Shown: positions 42,750 to 50,277 of the stretch, one piece after another
Position numbering within the stretch: position 1 is the first letter of the stretch
How the letters are laid out: each line of letters starts with the position of its first letter
Source: Clostridium ganghwense
GTDB taxonomy: Bacteria; Bacillota; Clostridia; Clostridiales; Clostridiaceae
Reading direction: 5' to 3'
Assembly: GCF_026735165.1 (NCBI RefSeq)
Contig: NZ_JAPQES010000008.1
Coordinates: 18,562 to 82,561, forward strand
Length of the DNA stretch: 64,000 bases
Notes under the pieces: model-generated
Seen by the model: the letters and a program-made list of their open reading frames with translations, nothing else
Told to the model about the DNA's origin: nothing
Databases searched by the model: none
Position numbers and translations under genes: made by a program

Positions 42750-44189
42750 GTGGCTTATAAAGATTTACAGGATTTTATGACTACTTTAAGAAAAAATAAT
42801 CTTTTACATGAAATAGAGGTTGAAGTAGATAGTGATTTAGAAATAACAGAAATTACAGATAGAGTTTCGAAAAAGTATGGTAAAGCACTTTTGTTTAAAA
42901 AAGTAAAAAATTCACCATATCCTGTGCTTATAAATTCTTTTGGAACTTATGAAAGATTAAATATGGCTCTGGAAGTTGAGGAGTTAGATGAAATAGCGAA
43001 TATAATTATGGAATTCATGGATGTAGCAAGTTATGCTACTCTTATGAATAAAATAAAGTCGGTACCAAAGCTAGCCAGATTAGCAAGGGTTTTTCCTAAA
43101 AAAGTTAAAAAGGCATCTTGTCAAGAAGTTATTGAAGAACCAGATTTAGATAAGCTTCCAATTTTAAAGTGTTGGCCGGAGGATGGAGGAAGATATATAA
43201 CGCTTCCTTTGGTAATTACAAAGGACCCAGAAACAAATCAACAGAATATGGGAATGTACAGATTACAAGTTTATGATAAAAAAACTACTGGAATGCATTG
43301 GCATCTTCACAAAGATGGAAGAGAAATATATGAAAAGTATAGGAAACTGGGCAAAAAAATGCCTGTATCAGTAGCGTTAGGGTGTGATCCTGCTGTGATA
43401 TATTCTGCAACGGCTCCACTTCCAAAGATGATTGATGAAATGATTTTTGCAGGTTTTTTAAGAAAATCCCCTGTAGAATTAGTAAAATGTATAACCAATG
43501 ATATATATGTACCAGCTAATGCGGAATTTATTTTAGAAGGATATGTAGATTTGGATGAAATGAGATTAGAAGGACCTTTTGGAGATCATACAGGATATTA
43601 TTCATTAGCAGACATGTATCCAGTTTTCCATATAGAAAAAATTACAAGAAAGAAATCTCCAATATACCCTACAACAATTGTAGGTAAACCTCCTATGGAA
43701 GATTGTTATTTGGGAAAAGCTACAGAAAGAATTTTTCTTCCATTATTAAAAATTCAGTGTCCAGAAATTATAGATATGAATTTCCCTTTAGAAGGAGTTT
43801 TTCATAATTGTGTTATAGTTTCAATTAAAAAATCTTATCCTAAACATGCTCATAAAGTTATGAGTGCTCTTTGGGGAATGGGACAGATGATGTATACAAA
43901 AATGATTATTGTTGTTGATGAAAATGTAAACCCTCATGATGTATCTACAGTTGCTTGGAAAGTATTCAATAATATTGATGCCAAAAGAGATTTAGTAATA
44001 TCAGAAGGACCTTTAGATGCTTTAGACCATGCTTCTAATACGGCTTTTTATGGAAATAGATTAGGCATTGATGCAACAAAAAAATGGGAATCGGAAGGGC
44101 ATACTAGACCATGGCCAGATGATATAGAGATGACAAGAGAAATTAAGGAGTTAGTTGATAGCAGGTGGAAAAAATATGGCATTGAATAA
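42750..44189 (+). CDS. ubiD: UbiD-family prenyl-FMN-dependent decarboxylase
   Basis: This 479-residue UbiD-family enzyme starts at GTG after AAGGAG. It has the N-terminal DLQDFMTTLRKNNLL and the active-site segment MRLEGPFGDHTGYYSLADMYP (about residues 271-291), which carries the catalytic Glu and the flavin-binding residues, followed by KPPMEDCYLGKATERIF. UbiD enzymes need prenylated FMN made by UbiX (encoded at 45115) and remove the carboxyl group of prenylated aromatic acids. Length and motif match the 3-octaprenyl-4-hydroxybenzoate and MqnL-like group. The substrate remains inferred. Confidence 0.92.
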   Translation: MAYKDLQDFMTTLRKNNLLHEIEVEVDSDLEITEITDRVSKKYGKALLFKKVKNSPYPVLINSFGTYERLNMALEVEELDEIANIIMEFMDVASYATLMNKIKSVPKLARLARVFPKKVKKASCQEVIEEPDLDKLPILKCWPEDGGRYITLPLVITKDPETNQQNMGMYRLQVYDKKTTGMHWHLHKDGREIYEKYRKLGKKMPVSVALGCDPAVIYSATAPLPKMIDEMIFAGFLRKSPVELVKCITNDIYVPANAEFILEGYVDLDEMRLEGPFGDHTGYYSLADMYPVFHIEKITRKKSPIYPTTIVGKPPMEDCYLGKATERIFLPLLKIQCPEIIDMNFPLEGVFHNCVIVSIKKSYPKHAHKVMSALWGMGQMMYTKMIIVVDENVNPHDVSTVAWKVFNNIDAKRDLVISEGPLDALDHASNTAFYGNRLGIDATKKWESEGHTRPWPDDIEMTREIKELVDSRWKKYGIE

Positions 44190-45054
44190 TACTAAGGTAT
44201 TAAGAAAAATTAAAACTTATGGCGAATTGGTTATGTTTTCACATACTCTATTTTCACTCCCTTTTGCGCTTATAGGAATGATTTGGGCAGCTAAAGGAAT
44301 ACCATCTTTTGAAATAATTTTTTGGATTTTAGTTGCATTAACTGGAGCAAGAAATGGAGCTAATGCATTAAATAGATGGGTGGATAAAGATATAGATAAG
44401 AAAAATCCAAGGACTGCAAATCGTCATATGCCAAGGAAAATAGTTAGTAATTATGAAGTATGGGGAATAGTCATAGTTTGCTTTGCAATGTTTATTTTTG
44501 CAGCGTATAAACTAAATCCTTTATGTTTAAGATTGACACCTGTAGCATTATTTTTATTTTTTATTTATTCATACACTAAGAGATTTACATGGATTTGCCA
44601 TATTGTACTAGGTATTGCTTGTGCGGGAGCTCCTGTAGGAGCGTGGATTGCAGTTACAGGGCAATTTGCATTTCCACCATTTGTTTTAGGGACAGTTGTG
44701 GCATTATGGGTTGCAGGATTTGATATAATTTATGGAACACAAGATATAAAATTCGATATAGAAAATGGATTGTTTTCTATTCCAGCAAGATTTGGACTAA
44801 AAGGAGCTCTTATTATAGCTAAAATATTTCACTTTGTAATGATAATATTATTGATAGCTCTATATTATATTATGAATTTAACGTGGATTTATCTTTTGGG
44901 AATATTTGGTGCGTCCGTACTGTTAGCAATAGAGCATTACATTATAACTCCATCTAATAGAGAAAAAATGAAAGTGGCATCTTACAGCATAAATCAAATT
45001 ATTAGTCCTTTAATTTTATTTTTTACTATTGTAGATATGATTTTAGCAAAGTAG
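44176..45054 (+). CDS. ubiA: UbiA-family aromatic prenyltransferase
   Basis: This 292-residue integral membrane protein has about eight helices and both Asp-rich motifs of UbiA prenyltransferases: NALNRWVDKDIDKKNPRT (about residues 63-80) and GFDIIYGTQDIKFDIENG (about 185-202). It attaches the polyprenyl tail to an aromatic acid. The long first motif with DxxxD is UbiA/MqnP-like, whereas MenA proteins are more diverged; this is a judgement by eye. The start is the ATG behind AGGTGG and overlaps ubiD by 14 bases. A TTG 21 bases upstream is in frame but lacks a site. Confidence 0.9.
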   Translation: MALNNTKVLRKIKTYGELVMFSHTLFSLPFALIGMIWAAKGIPSFEIIFWILVALTGARNGANALNRWVDKDIDKKNPRTANRHMPRKIVSNYEVWGIVIVCFAMFIFAAYKLNPLCLRLTPVALFLFFIYSYTKRFTWICHIVLGIACAGAPVGAWIAVTGQFAFPPFVLGTVVALWVAGFDIIYGTQDIKFDIENGLFSIPARFGLKGALIIAKIFHFVMIILLIALYYIMNLTWIYLLGIFGASVLLAIEHYIITPSNREKMKVASYSINQIISPLILFFTIVDMILAK

Positions 45055-45114
45055 GATATTTAATATGTTTTTTCAGTTATAAGAAATGCATTTAATAAGT
45101 CTGGGAGTGATTAT

Positions 45115-45696
45115 TTGGAAAGATATGTAGTTGGTATAACAGGAGCAAGTGGAAGTATTTATGGAGTTCGTCTAGTAGAAGAATTAGTGAAAAGAGATTA
45201 TGAAATTTACTTAATTATAACGGATAATGGCAAGAAAGTTCTAGAGTATGAAATAGGATATGATTTTAATAAATGGATTCAAAATTTAAATGCTAAAAAT
45301 AATAAAGTGAAGCTTTGCAAAATAAATGATATGTTTTCGCCTGTAGCAAGTGGTTCTTTTAAGACGGATGGAATGATTATTGTACCATGTTCTATGGGGA
45401 CAATAGCTAAATTAAGTTGTGGCATTTCTGACAGTTTACTTATAAGAGCAGCAGATGTAATGTTAAAGGAAAAAAGAAAATTGGTATTGGTTCCAAGGGA
45501 AACTCCTTTTAACTCTATTCATTTAAAAAATATGCTTGTATTAAGTGAACTAAATGTAGTCATCATCCCTCCTATTCCAGCTTTTTATCAAAAACCTAAA
45601 ACTATTGATGATATAGTAAATGGTACAGTAGGAAGAATTTTAGAAGGTTTAGGGATTGAAAATGAACTATACTACCACTGGCGAGGTAGAATTTGA
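45115..45696 (+). CDS. ubiX: UbiX flavin prenyltransferase
   Basis: UbiX makes prenylated FMN, the cofactor of UbiD. This 193-residue protein has the flavodoxin-like start VGITGASGSIYGVRLVEEL (about residues 4-22), VPCSMGTIAKLSCGISDSLLIRAADVMLKEKRKLVL (about 88-123) and RETPFN. It starts at TTG behind TGGGAG and follows ubiA by 60 bases. With UbiD and UbiA it forms a complete prenylation-decarboxylation set. Confidence 0.93.
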   Translation: MERYVVGITGASGSIYGVRLVEELVKRDYEIYLIITDNGKKVLEYEIGYDFNKWIQNLNAKNNKVKLCKINDMFSPVASGSFKTDGMIIVPCSMGTIAKLSCGISDSLLIRAADVMLKEKRKLVLVPRETPFNSIHLKNMLVLSELNVVIIPPIPAFYQKPKTIDDIVNGTVGRILEGLGIENELYYHWRGRI

Positions 45697-45715
45697 TTTA
45701 TATAGGTGTGGTTAT

Positions 45716-46477
45716 ATGATTAAAATGAATAATTTAACAGTTTGCTATAAAAGTAAAAATAAAATAATTAAGGCTGTGGAAAATATAAACCTAAATATTG
45801 ATAAAGGTGAAATATGTACTGTTATTGGTCCTTCTGGGGCAGGGAAATCCACAATACTAAAAGTTTTTGCTGGAATAATAAAAAATTATGAGGGAAAAGC
45901 TTGTATTGATGGAGTTCAGGTTAATCCCCAAATTAATAGAATAGGACTAATACCTCAAAACTATGGTTTGATTACATGGAAAACGGTTGAAGAAAATATT
46001 CTTTTATCATCTAGGATGAAGGATGGTAAAAAAAATATAGATATGGAATTTTATAAAGAACTTTTGAAAAAATTAAATATAGAAAAACATATAAAGTCTT
46101 ATCCATCTGCATTAAGTGGAGGAGAAAGGCAGCGTGTATCTATAGCTAGAGCTTTTTTACTAAAACCTAATTTATTGCTTATGGATGAACCATTTTCAGC
46201 ATTGGATGTGTTTACAAGAGAAGATGCTCAAAGATTGTTTTTAGATATATGGAATGAGCATAAGGTTACAACAATATTAGTTACTCATGATGTGAAAGAA
46301 GCAATTTATTTAGGACAAAAAATTGTAGTAATGTCTTCATATCCAGGGAGAATAAAAAAAATTATAAAAAATGATTTGTTTGGAAAAGAACATTTTGAGT
46401 TTAATAATGAATTTGAAACTTTGAACTTGGAAATTAGAAAAATTTTAAAAGGAGAAAAGAAAGATGAGACTAGATGA
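45716..46477 (+). CDS. ABC transporter ATPase (SsuB/TauB/ThiZ-like)
   Basis: This 253-residue ATPase shows Walker A GPSGAGKST (about residues 39-47), LSGGERQRVSIARA signature (about 134-147), Walker B LLLMDEPFSALD and switch His in VTHDV. It is of the nitrate/sulfonate/taurine/thiamine-precursor group, matching the NMT1-like binding lipoprotein at 36057. The start is the ATG at 45716 behind AGGTGTGG; an upstream in-frame ATG overlaps UbiX. It overlaps the permease gene by 14 bases, so the pair is coupled to ubiX and FMN-binding genes. Confidence 0.9.
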   Translation: MIKMNNLTVCYKSKNKIIKAVENINLNIDKGEICTVIGPSGAGKSTILKVFAGIIKNYEGKACIDGVQVNPQINRIGLIPQNYGLITWKTVEENILLSSRMKDGKKNIDMEFYKELLKKLNIEKHIKSYPSALSGGERQRVSIARAFLLKPNLLLMDEPFSALDVFTREDAQRLFLDIWNEHKVTTILVTHDVKEAIYLGQKIVVMSSYPGRIKKIIKNDLFGKEHFEFNNEFETLNLEIRKILKGEKKDETR

Positions 46478-47219
46478 ATATAAGAAGATTAATTTTTTAT
46501 ATGCTATTTTATTAATTCTTATATTATGGCAAAGTTTAGCGTTTATCATAAATAAACCTATATTTCCAACTCCTTTTAATATTATGAAATATACTGTGAA
46601 AAATTTTTCAGCAGAAATGGTATTACATTTATTATATAGTTTAAAAAGAGTTGTGCTTGGAATATTATTTACTTTGATTTTAGGAGTACCTTTGGCAATT
46701 ATCATGGCAGTTTATGAAAGAGCAGATTCAATATTATCACCAATACTATATTTTAATTATCCTGTACCTAAAATAGCATTATTACCTATAGTAATGTTGA
46801 TATTTGGCTTGGGAGAATTTACTAAAATTATTATGATATTTTTGATTACATTTTTTCCTATGGTTGTGAATGTTAGAGATGCAGTTAAAAATATACCTGA
46901 AGAAATTTATTATCCTATGTATTCTTTAGGTGCAACAAAGTTTCAAATTATATTAGAAATTATATTTCCAGGCATTTATTCAACAATTCTTACATCAATA
47001 AGAATTAGCATAGGAACGGCTATATCCATATTGTTTTTTACAGAGAATTTTGGAACAAAGTATGGAATGGGTTATTTTATTATGGATTCGTGGATGAGAG
47101 TTAATTATGTTCAAATGTATTCTGGAATTGTAATATTAAGTATTATTGGACTAGTAATGTTTATTATTATTGATATTTTGGAAACTATTATTTGTCCTTG
47201 GCAAAACAAAGCCTCTTAA
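46464..47219 (+). CDS. ABC transporter permease (SsuC/TauC-like)
   Basis: This 251-residue membrane protein has about six helices and the BPD_transp_1 signature near residue 148 (EEIYYPMYSLGATKFQIILEIIFPG, the EAA loop that docks on the ATPase). It belongs to the aromatic/sulfonate/thiamine-precursor group. It partners with the ATPase before it and probably the binding lipoprotein at 36057. The permeated solute is not shown by the sequence. Confidence 0.9.
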   Translation: MRLDEYKKINFLYAILLILILWQSLAFIINKPIFPTPFNIMKYTVKNFSAEMVLHLLYSLKRVVLGILFTLILGVPLAIIMAVYERADSILSPILYFNYPVPKIALLPIVMLIFGLGEFTKIIMIFLITFFPMVVNVRDAVKNIPEEIYYPMYSLGATKFQIILEIIFPGIYSTILTSIRISIGTAISILFFTENFGTKYGMGYFIMDSWMRVNYVQMYSGIVILSIIGLVMFIIIDILETIICPWQNKAS

Positions 47220-47254
47220 CGAAATCAAAATTGTATTTTATGGAGGAGTAAATA

Positions 47255-47608
47255 ATGAAGAAAATAGTATTGATTATATTTTATGTATTTATAGTATTTG
47301 CATTGATGCTATTTAATCAAAAAAAACTTTTATACAAAGAAGGAACATATACAGGAAGAGGACAAGGACACCATGGAGAAATAAAAGTTGAAGTTATTAC
47401 TAATAAATATAAAATTAAGAAAATCAAAATAATTGAACAGCAAGAAACTCCAGAATTGTGTGATATAGTGTATGACACGATTCCAGAGAGAATTATAAAA
47501 TATAATAGTGTAGATGTAAATGCTGTGGCGGGGGCATCTTTCACAAGTCACGGACTTCTTGATGCTGTTAAAAATGCACTGGAAAAAGCTAAAATAAAAA
47601 AAAGATAA
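47255..47608 (+). CDS. Membrane-anchored FMN-binding-domain protein with an atypical attachment motif
   Basis: This 117-residue protein has an N-terminal hydrophobic helix (about residues 4-20), then an FMN_bind domain (GTYTGRGQGHHGEIKVEVI, about 30-48) ending in NAVAGAS (89-95). The usual ApbE site is DxxSGAT/S. Here the Asp is replaced by Asn and the first Ser by Ala, while the acceptor position is Ser95. FMN may therefore be linked poorly or not at all. It is the last gene of the quinone-transport unit, which ends in a terminator at 47625. The locus also carries a canonical site in the reductase. Confidence 0.85.
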   Translation: MKKIVLIIFYVFIVFALMLFNQKKLLYKEGTYTGRGQGHHGEIKVEVITNKYKIKKIKIIEQQETPELCDIVYDTIPERIIKYNSVDVNAVAGASFTSHGLLDAVKNALEKAKIKKR

Positions 47609-47624
47609 TTGACGGTTAAAGTGA

Positions 47625-47661
47625 ATGGCATTTCAAAAAAAGTTTGAAATGTCATGTTTTT
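47625..47661 (+). terminator. Terminator after the FMN-binding gene
   Basis: A 13-bp stem with one G-U pair (ATGGCATTTCAAA / TTTGAAATGTCAT) is followed by GTTTTT. It ends the ndh-to-FMN-binding unit. Confidence 0.8.
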
Positions 47662-47688
47662 AATTAAAATACAGGAGATGATATTTTT

Positions 47689-49272
47689 GTGAAACTACAA
47701 TATAAAATAACTTTATTTATAACTATTATTTTAAGTATAATGATAGTAGGTGTTGGAAGTTTGACGCTGAAACAAGTTGAGAAAACTGTTGAAACTCAAA
47801 TGGGAAATAATGCCATGGATTTGGCTCAAACAGTAGCTTCTATGGACGTTATTAAGAAAACTTTGGCTACAACTAAAGATTATAAAGTTATTCAAGAAAC
47901 AGTAGAAAGTTTCAGAAAAAAGACTAGATTTCAATATATTATAGTTATGGATATGGAAGGAATAAAATATTCATATCCTTATGAAAATGCTTTAGGTAAA
48001 GTGTATAGAAGTGGAGGAGAAGAGTGGGTTCTCGAAACTGGACAACCTTATGTGTCTGCTGATAGGAATGTATTGATTTCAGCAATAAGAGCATTTGCAC
48101 CTATTTATTATAAAGAAAAGCAAGTTGGAGCAGTGTTAGTAGGACTTTTAAACAATACTGTAAACAAAGAGATTGCACCCCATATGTTTAATTTTAAATT
48201 AACTTTAGTAATAGGATTATTATTTGGAATTTTAGGTGCTGCAATTTTATCTTATAATATTAAGAAAACAATTTTTGGAATAGAACCTAAAGAAATTGCT
48301 TTGTTATTAGGACAAAGAGAGACTGTTTTACAAAGCTTAAAAAATGGTATATTAGCTGTTAATGAAAAGGGTGAAATAATATTTTTCAATAAAACTGCTA
48401 AAAAGATATTTGGGTTTAGTAATGAGGACAGAGGAAAAAATATAGACAATTTTAGTTCTGTTTATGCGGAACGAATTATGAAGGTTTTAAGAACTGGACA
48501 TAGTGTTTATGATAGAGAAGTAAAAATTTCTTCAGATAAAACATTATTATGCAGTCATACTTTATTAAAAAATCATAAAAATGAAGTTATAGGTGTTGCT
48601 TCTACTTTTCAAGACTTAACTAAAGTTAAACACATGTCACAAGAATTGAAGAGTATAAAGAAAATGACCAATGAACTTAGAGCTCAAAATCATGAGTTTA
48701 TGAATAAACTTCATACAATTTCGGGATTAATTCAATTAGAAGAATATGATAAAGCAGTAAATTATATATCAGATATATGTGAAAAGAAACAAGAAATTGT
48801 AGGACTTTTAGATAATAAAATTAAAAATTCTCATATTGCTGGAATCTTATTAGCTAAATATTATAAAGCATCAGAGGCAAAAATATTTTTAAAGATAGAT
48901 TCAAAATCATATTTAAATGATTTGCCAGAAGGCATAACAGAGGGAGAAATTTGTTCCATCATAGGTAATTTAATTGAAAATGCTATAGATGAATTAGTGA
49001 AAATGGAAGAGGGAGAAATATTAGTAAGGATAAATTCTGATGAAAAAGAATTGAAAATTTGGGTACAAGATAATGGAAGAGGTATTAATAAAGAAATTAG
49101 AGACAAAATATTTGATAAAGGAGTTACTACAAAACGGGGTAACAGAGGATTCGGACTTTGGATTATTAAGCAAATAGTGGATCAAGCTGATGGTAAAATA
49201 AAACTTTTTCAGGATAATGGTACTATTTGGAGTATTCATATACCGATGGAAAGGAGTAGTGAATATGATTAA
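47689..49272 (+). CDS. DcuS/CitA-like sensor histidine kinase
   Basis: This 527-residue kinase starts at GTG after AGGAG. A first membrane helix (about residues 7-27) and a second (about 166-186) enclose an extracytoplasmic PAS-like sensor domain. A cytoplasmic PAS (about 215-315) follows, then a kinase core with phospho-acceptor H335 (NHEFMNKLH) and an ATPase domain with NLIENAIDEL, DNGRGI and GFGLWI. DcuS-type sensors detect C4-dicarboxylates. The sensor has KYSYPYENALGKVYRSGGEE and IRAFAPIYY, close to DcuS, but the DcuS ligand His of YSHP is Tyr here. It overlaps the response regulator and precedes a fumarate-reductase-like gene. Confidence 0.88.
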   Translation: MKLQYKITLFITIILSIMIVGVGSLTLKQVEKTVETQMGNNAMDLAQTVASMDVIKKTLATTKDYKVIQETVESFRKKTRFQYIIVMDMEGIKYSYPYENALGKVYRSGGEEWVLETGQPYVSADRNVLISAIRAFAPIYYKEKQVGAVLVGLLNNTVNKEIAPHMFNFKLTLVIGLLFGILGAAILSYNIKKTIFGIEPKEIALLLGQRETVLQSLKNGILAVNEKGEIIFFNKTAKKIFGFSNEDRGKNIDNFSSVYAERIMKVLRTGHSVYDREVKISSDKTLLCSHTLLKNHKNEVIGVASTFQDLTKVKHMSQELKSIKKMTNELRAQNHEFMNKLHTISGLIQLEEYDKAVNYISDICEKKQEIVGLLDNKIKNSHIAGILLAKYYKASEAKIFLKIDSKSYLNDLPEGITEGEICSIIGNLIENAIDELVKMEEGEILVRINSDEKELKIWVQDNGRGINKEIRDKIFDKGVTTKRGNRGFGLWIIKQIVDQADGKIKLFQDNGTIWSIHIPMERSSEYD

Positions 49273-49963
49273 AGTGCTCATAGTAGAAGATGATCCAATG
49301 GTTAAAGAAATAAATGAGAAGTTTCTAAATAAAGTTGAGGGATATGTTTTACATAATAGTGTCAATACTATTGATAAAGCAAAAAAAGTAATATTAGCAA
49401 GTAGACCGGATTTAATTCTATTAGATGTATTTTTCCCCCAAGGTCGGGGGCTTGATTTATTAAAGTGGATTAGAATAAAGAATATTAAATGTGATGTAAT
49501 ATTAATTACGGCAGACAAAAGTATGGAAACGGTGGAAGAAGCTTTCCGTTATGGGGTAGTAGATTATCTTGTAAAGCCTTTTGCTTTTAAGAGGTTCAAG
49601 GAGGCACTATTGAAATATAGAAATAGAAAAGATGAATTTAAGAATATAGATAATGTAGAGCAAGAAATAATAGATAAAATTACGCTTAATGATAAAAATA
49701 CTCCTCTTAATGATGATGATAATATGGATATTAAAGATATTAAAGGGTTTAGTCAGCATACTTACGAAAAAATTATTGAATGCATAAAAAATGTAGAGGG
49801 AAAAAATATTACAGCTCAAGAAGTTTCAAGTATAGTAGGCGTTTCAAGAATTACTGCTAGAAGATATTTGGATTATTTAGAAAAACAAGGGAAGGTAATA
49901 CTTGAGATGGAATATGGAAAAGTAGGAAGACCTTTAAATAAGTATAAATTAAAGGAAGATTAA
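49265..49963 (+). CDS. DcuR/CitB-like response regulator
   Basis: This 232-residue regulator has a receiver domain (about residues 1-120) with phospho-acceptor D54 in LLDVFFPQG and K104, and a C-terminal helix-turn-helix (ITAQEVSSIVGVSRITARRYLDYL, about 180-203) of the CitB/DcuR type. The start is the ATG behind AAGGAGTAGTG; a longer in-frame start at 49217 has no site. It overlaps the kinase gene by 8 bases and is followed by a terminator and the gene for a fumarate-reductase-like lipoprotein, its likely target. Confidence 0.9.
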   Translation: MIKVLIVEDDPMVKEINEKFLNKVEGYVLHNSVNTIDKAKKVILASRPDLILLDVFFPQGRGLDLLKWIRIKNIKCDVILITADKSMETVEEAFRYGVVDYLVKPFAFKRFKEALLKYRNRKDEFKNIDNVEQEIIDKITLNDKNTPLNDDDNMDIKDIKGFSQHTYEKIIECIKNVEGKNITAQEVSSIVGVSRITARRYLDYLEKQGKVILEMEYGKVGRPLNKYKLKED

Positions 49964-49985
49964 AAAAGGAAGATTAAAATAGAAT

Positions 49986-50030
49986 TGTCTCAAAATGGAA
50001 AGTATTTTCTATAATTTGAGACATTTTTTT
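49986..50030 (+). terminator. Terminator after the dcuR-like gene
   Basis: TGTCTCAAA and TTTGAGACA pair over nine bases across a 20-base loop and run into seven T. It separates the two-component unit from the reductase gene. Confidence 0.82.
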
Positions 50031-50192
50031 ATTTGCTAATATTTAGAGTATAACATTTACAATTTCTATATTAACTTGTTACTTTTTATTAATTGAATAG
50101 AAAAATTTACCCATATTTTTTTGAATTATGATCATGATGAGTAGTGGATTTTCATTTACGATATGAACAAAATGAAATAAATTTACTTAACA

Positions 50193-50221
50193 TTGAATTG
50201 TTAATATAAATTTAATATACT
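50193..50221 (+). promoter_or_regulatory. Promoter of the fumarate-reductase-like gene
   Basis: TTGAAT (50193-50198) and TATACT (50216-50221) are separated by 17 bases in the gene-free stretch 50031-50277. TTATGATCATGATG with a short palindrome near 50128 is a possible regulator site. The spacing supports a sigma-A promoter that the adjacent two-component system may activate. Confidence 0.55.
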
Positions 50222-50277
50222 TTTTATAAAGATAGTTAAACATTCTACAAACAAAAGATGCAATAGAGGAGGTAAAT

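Noticed and set aside
49021..49518. 165-codon minus-strand ORF across the kinase-regulator junction
   Set aside because: It is antisense to two genes with clear motifs, and has no membrane or family signature that stands on its own.
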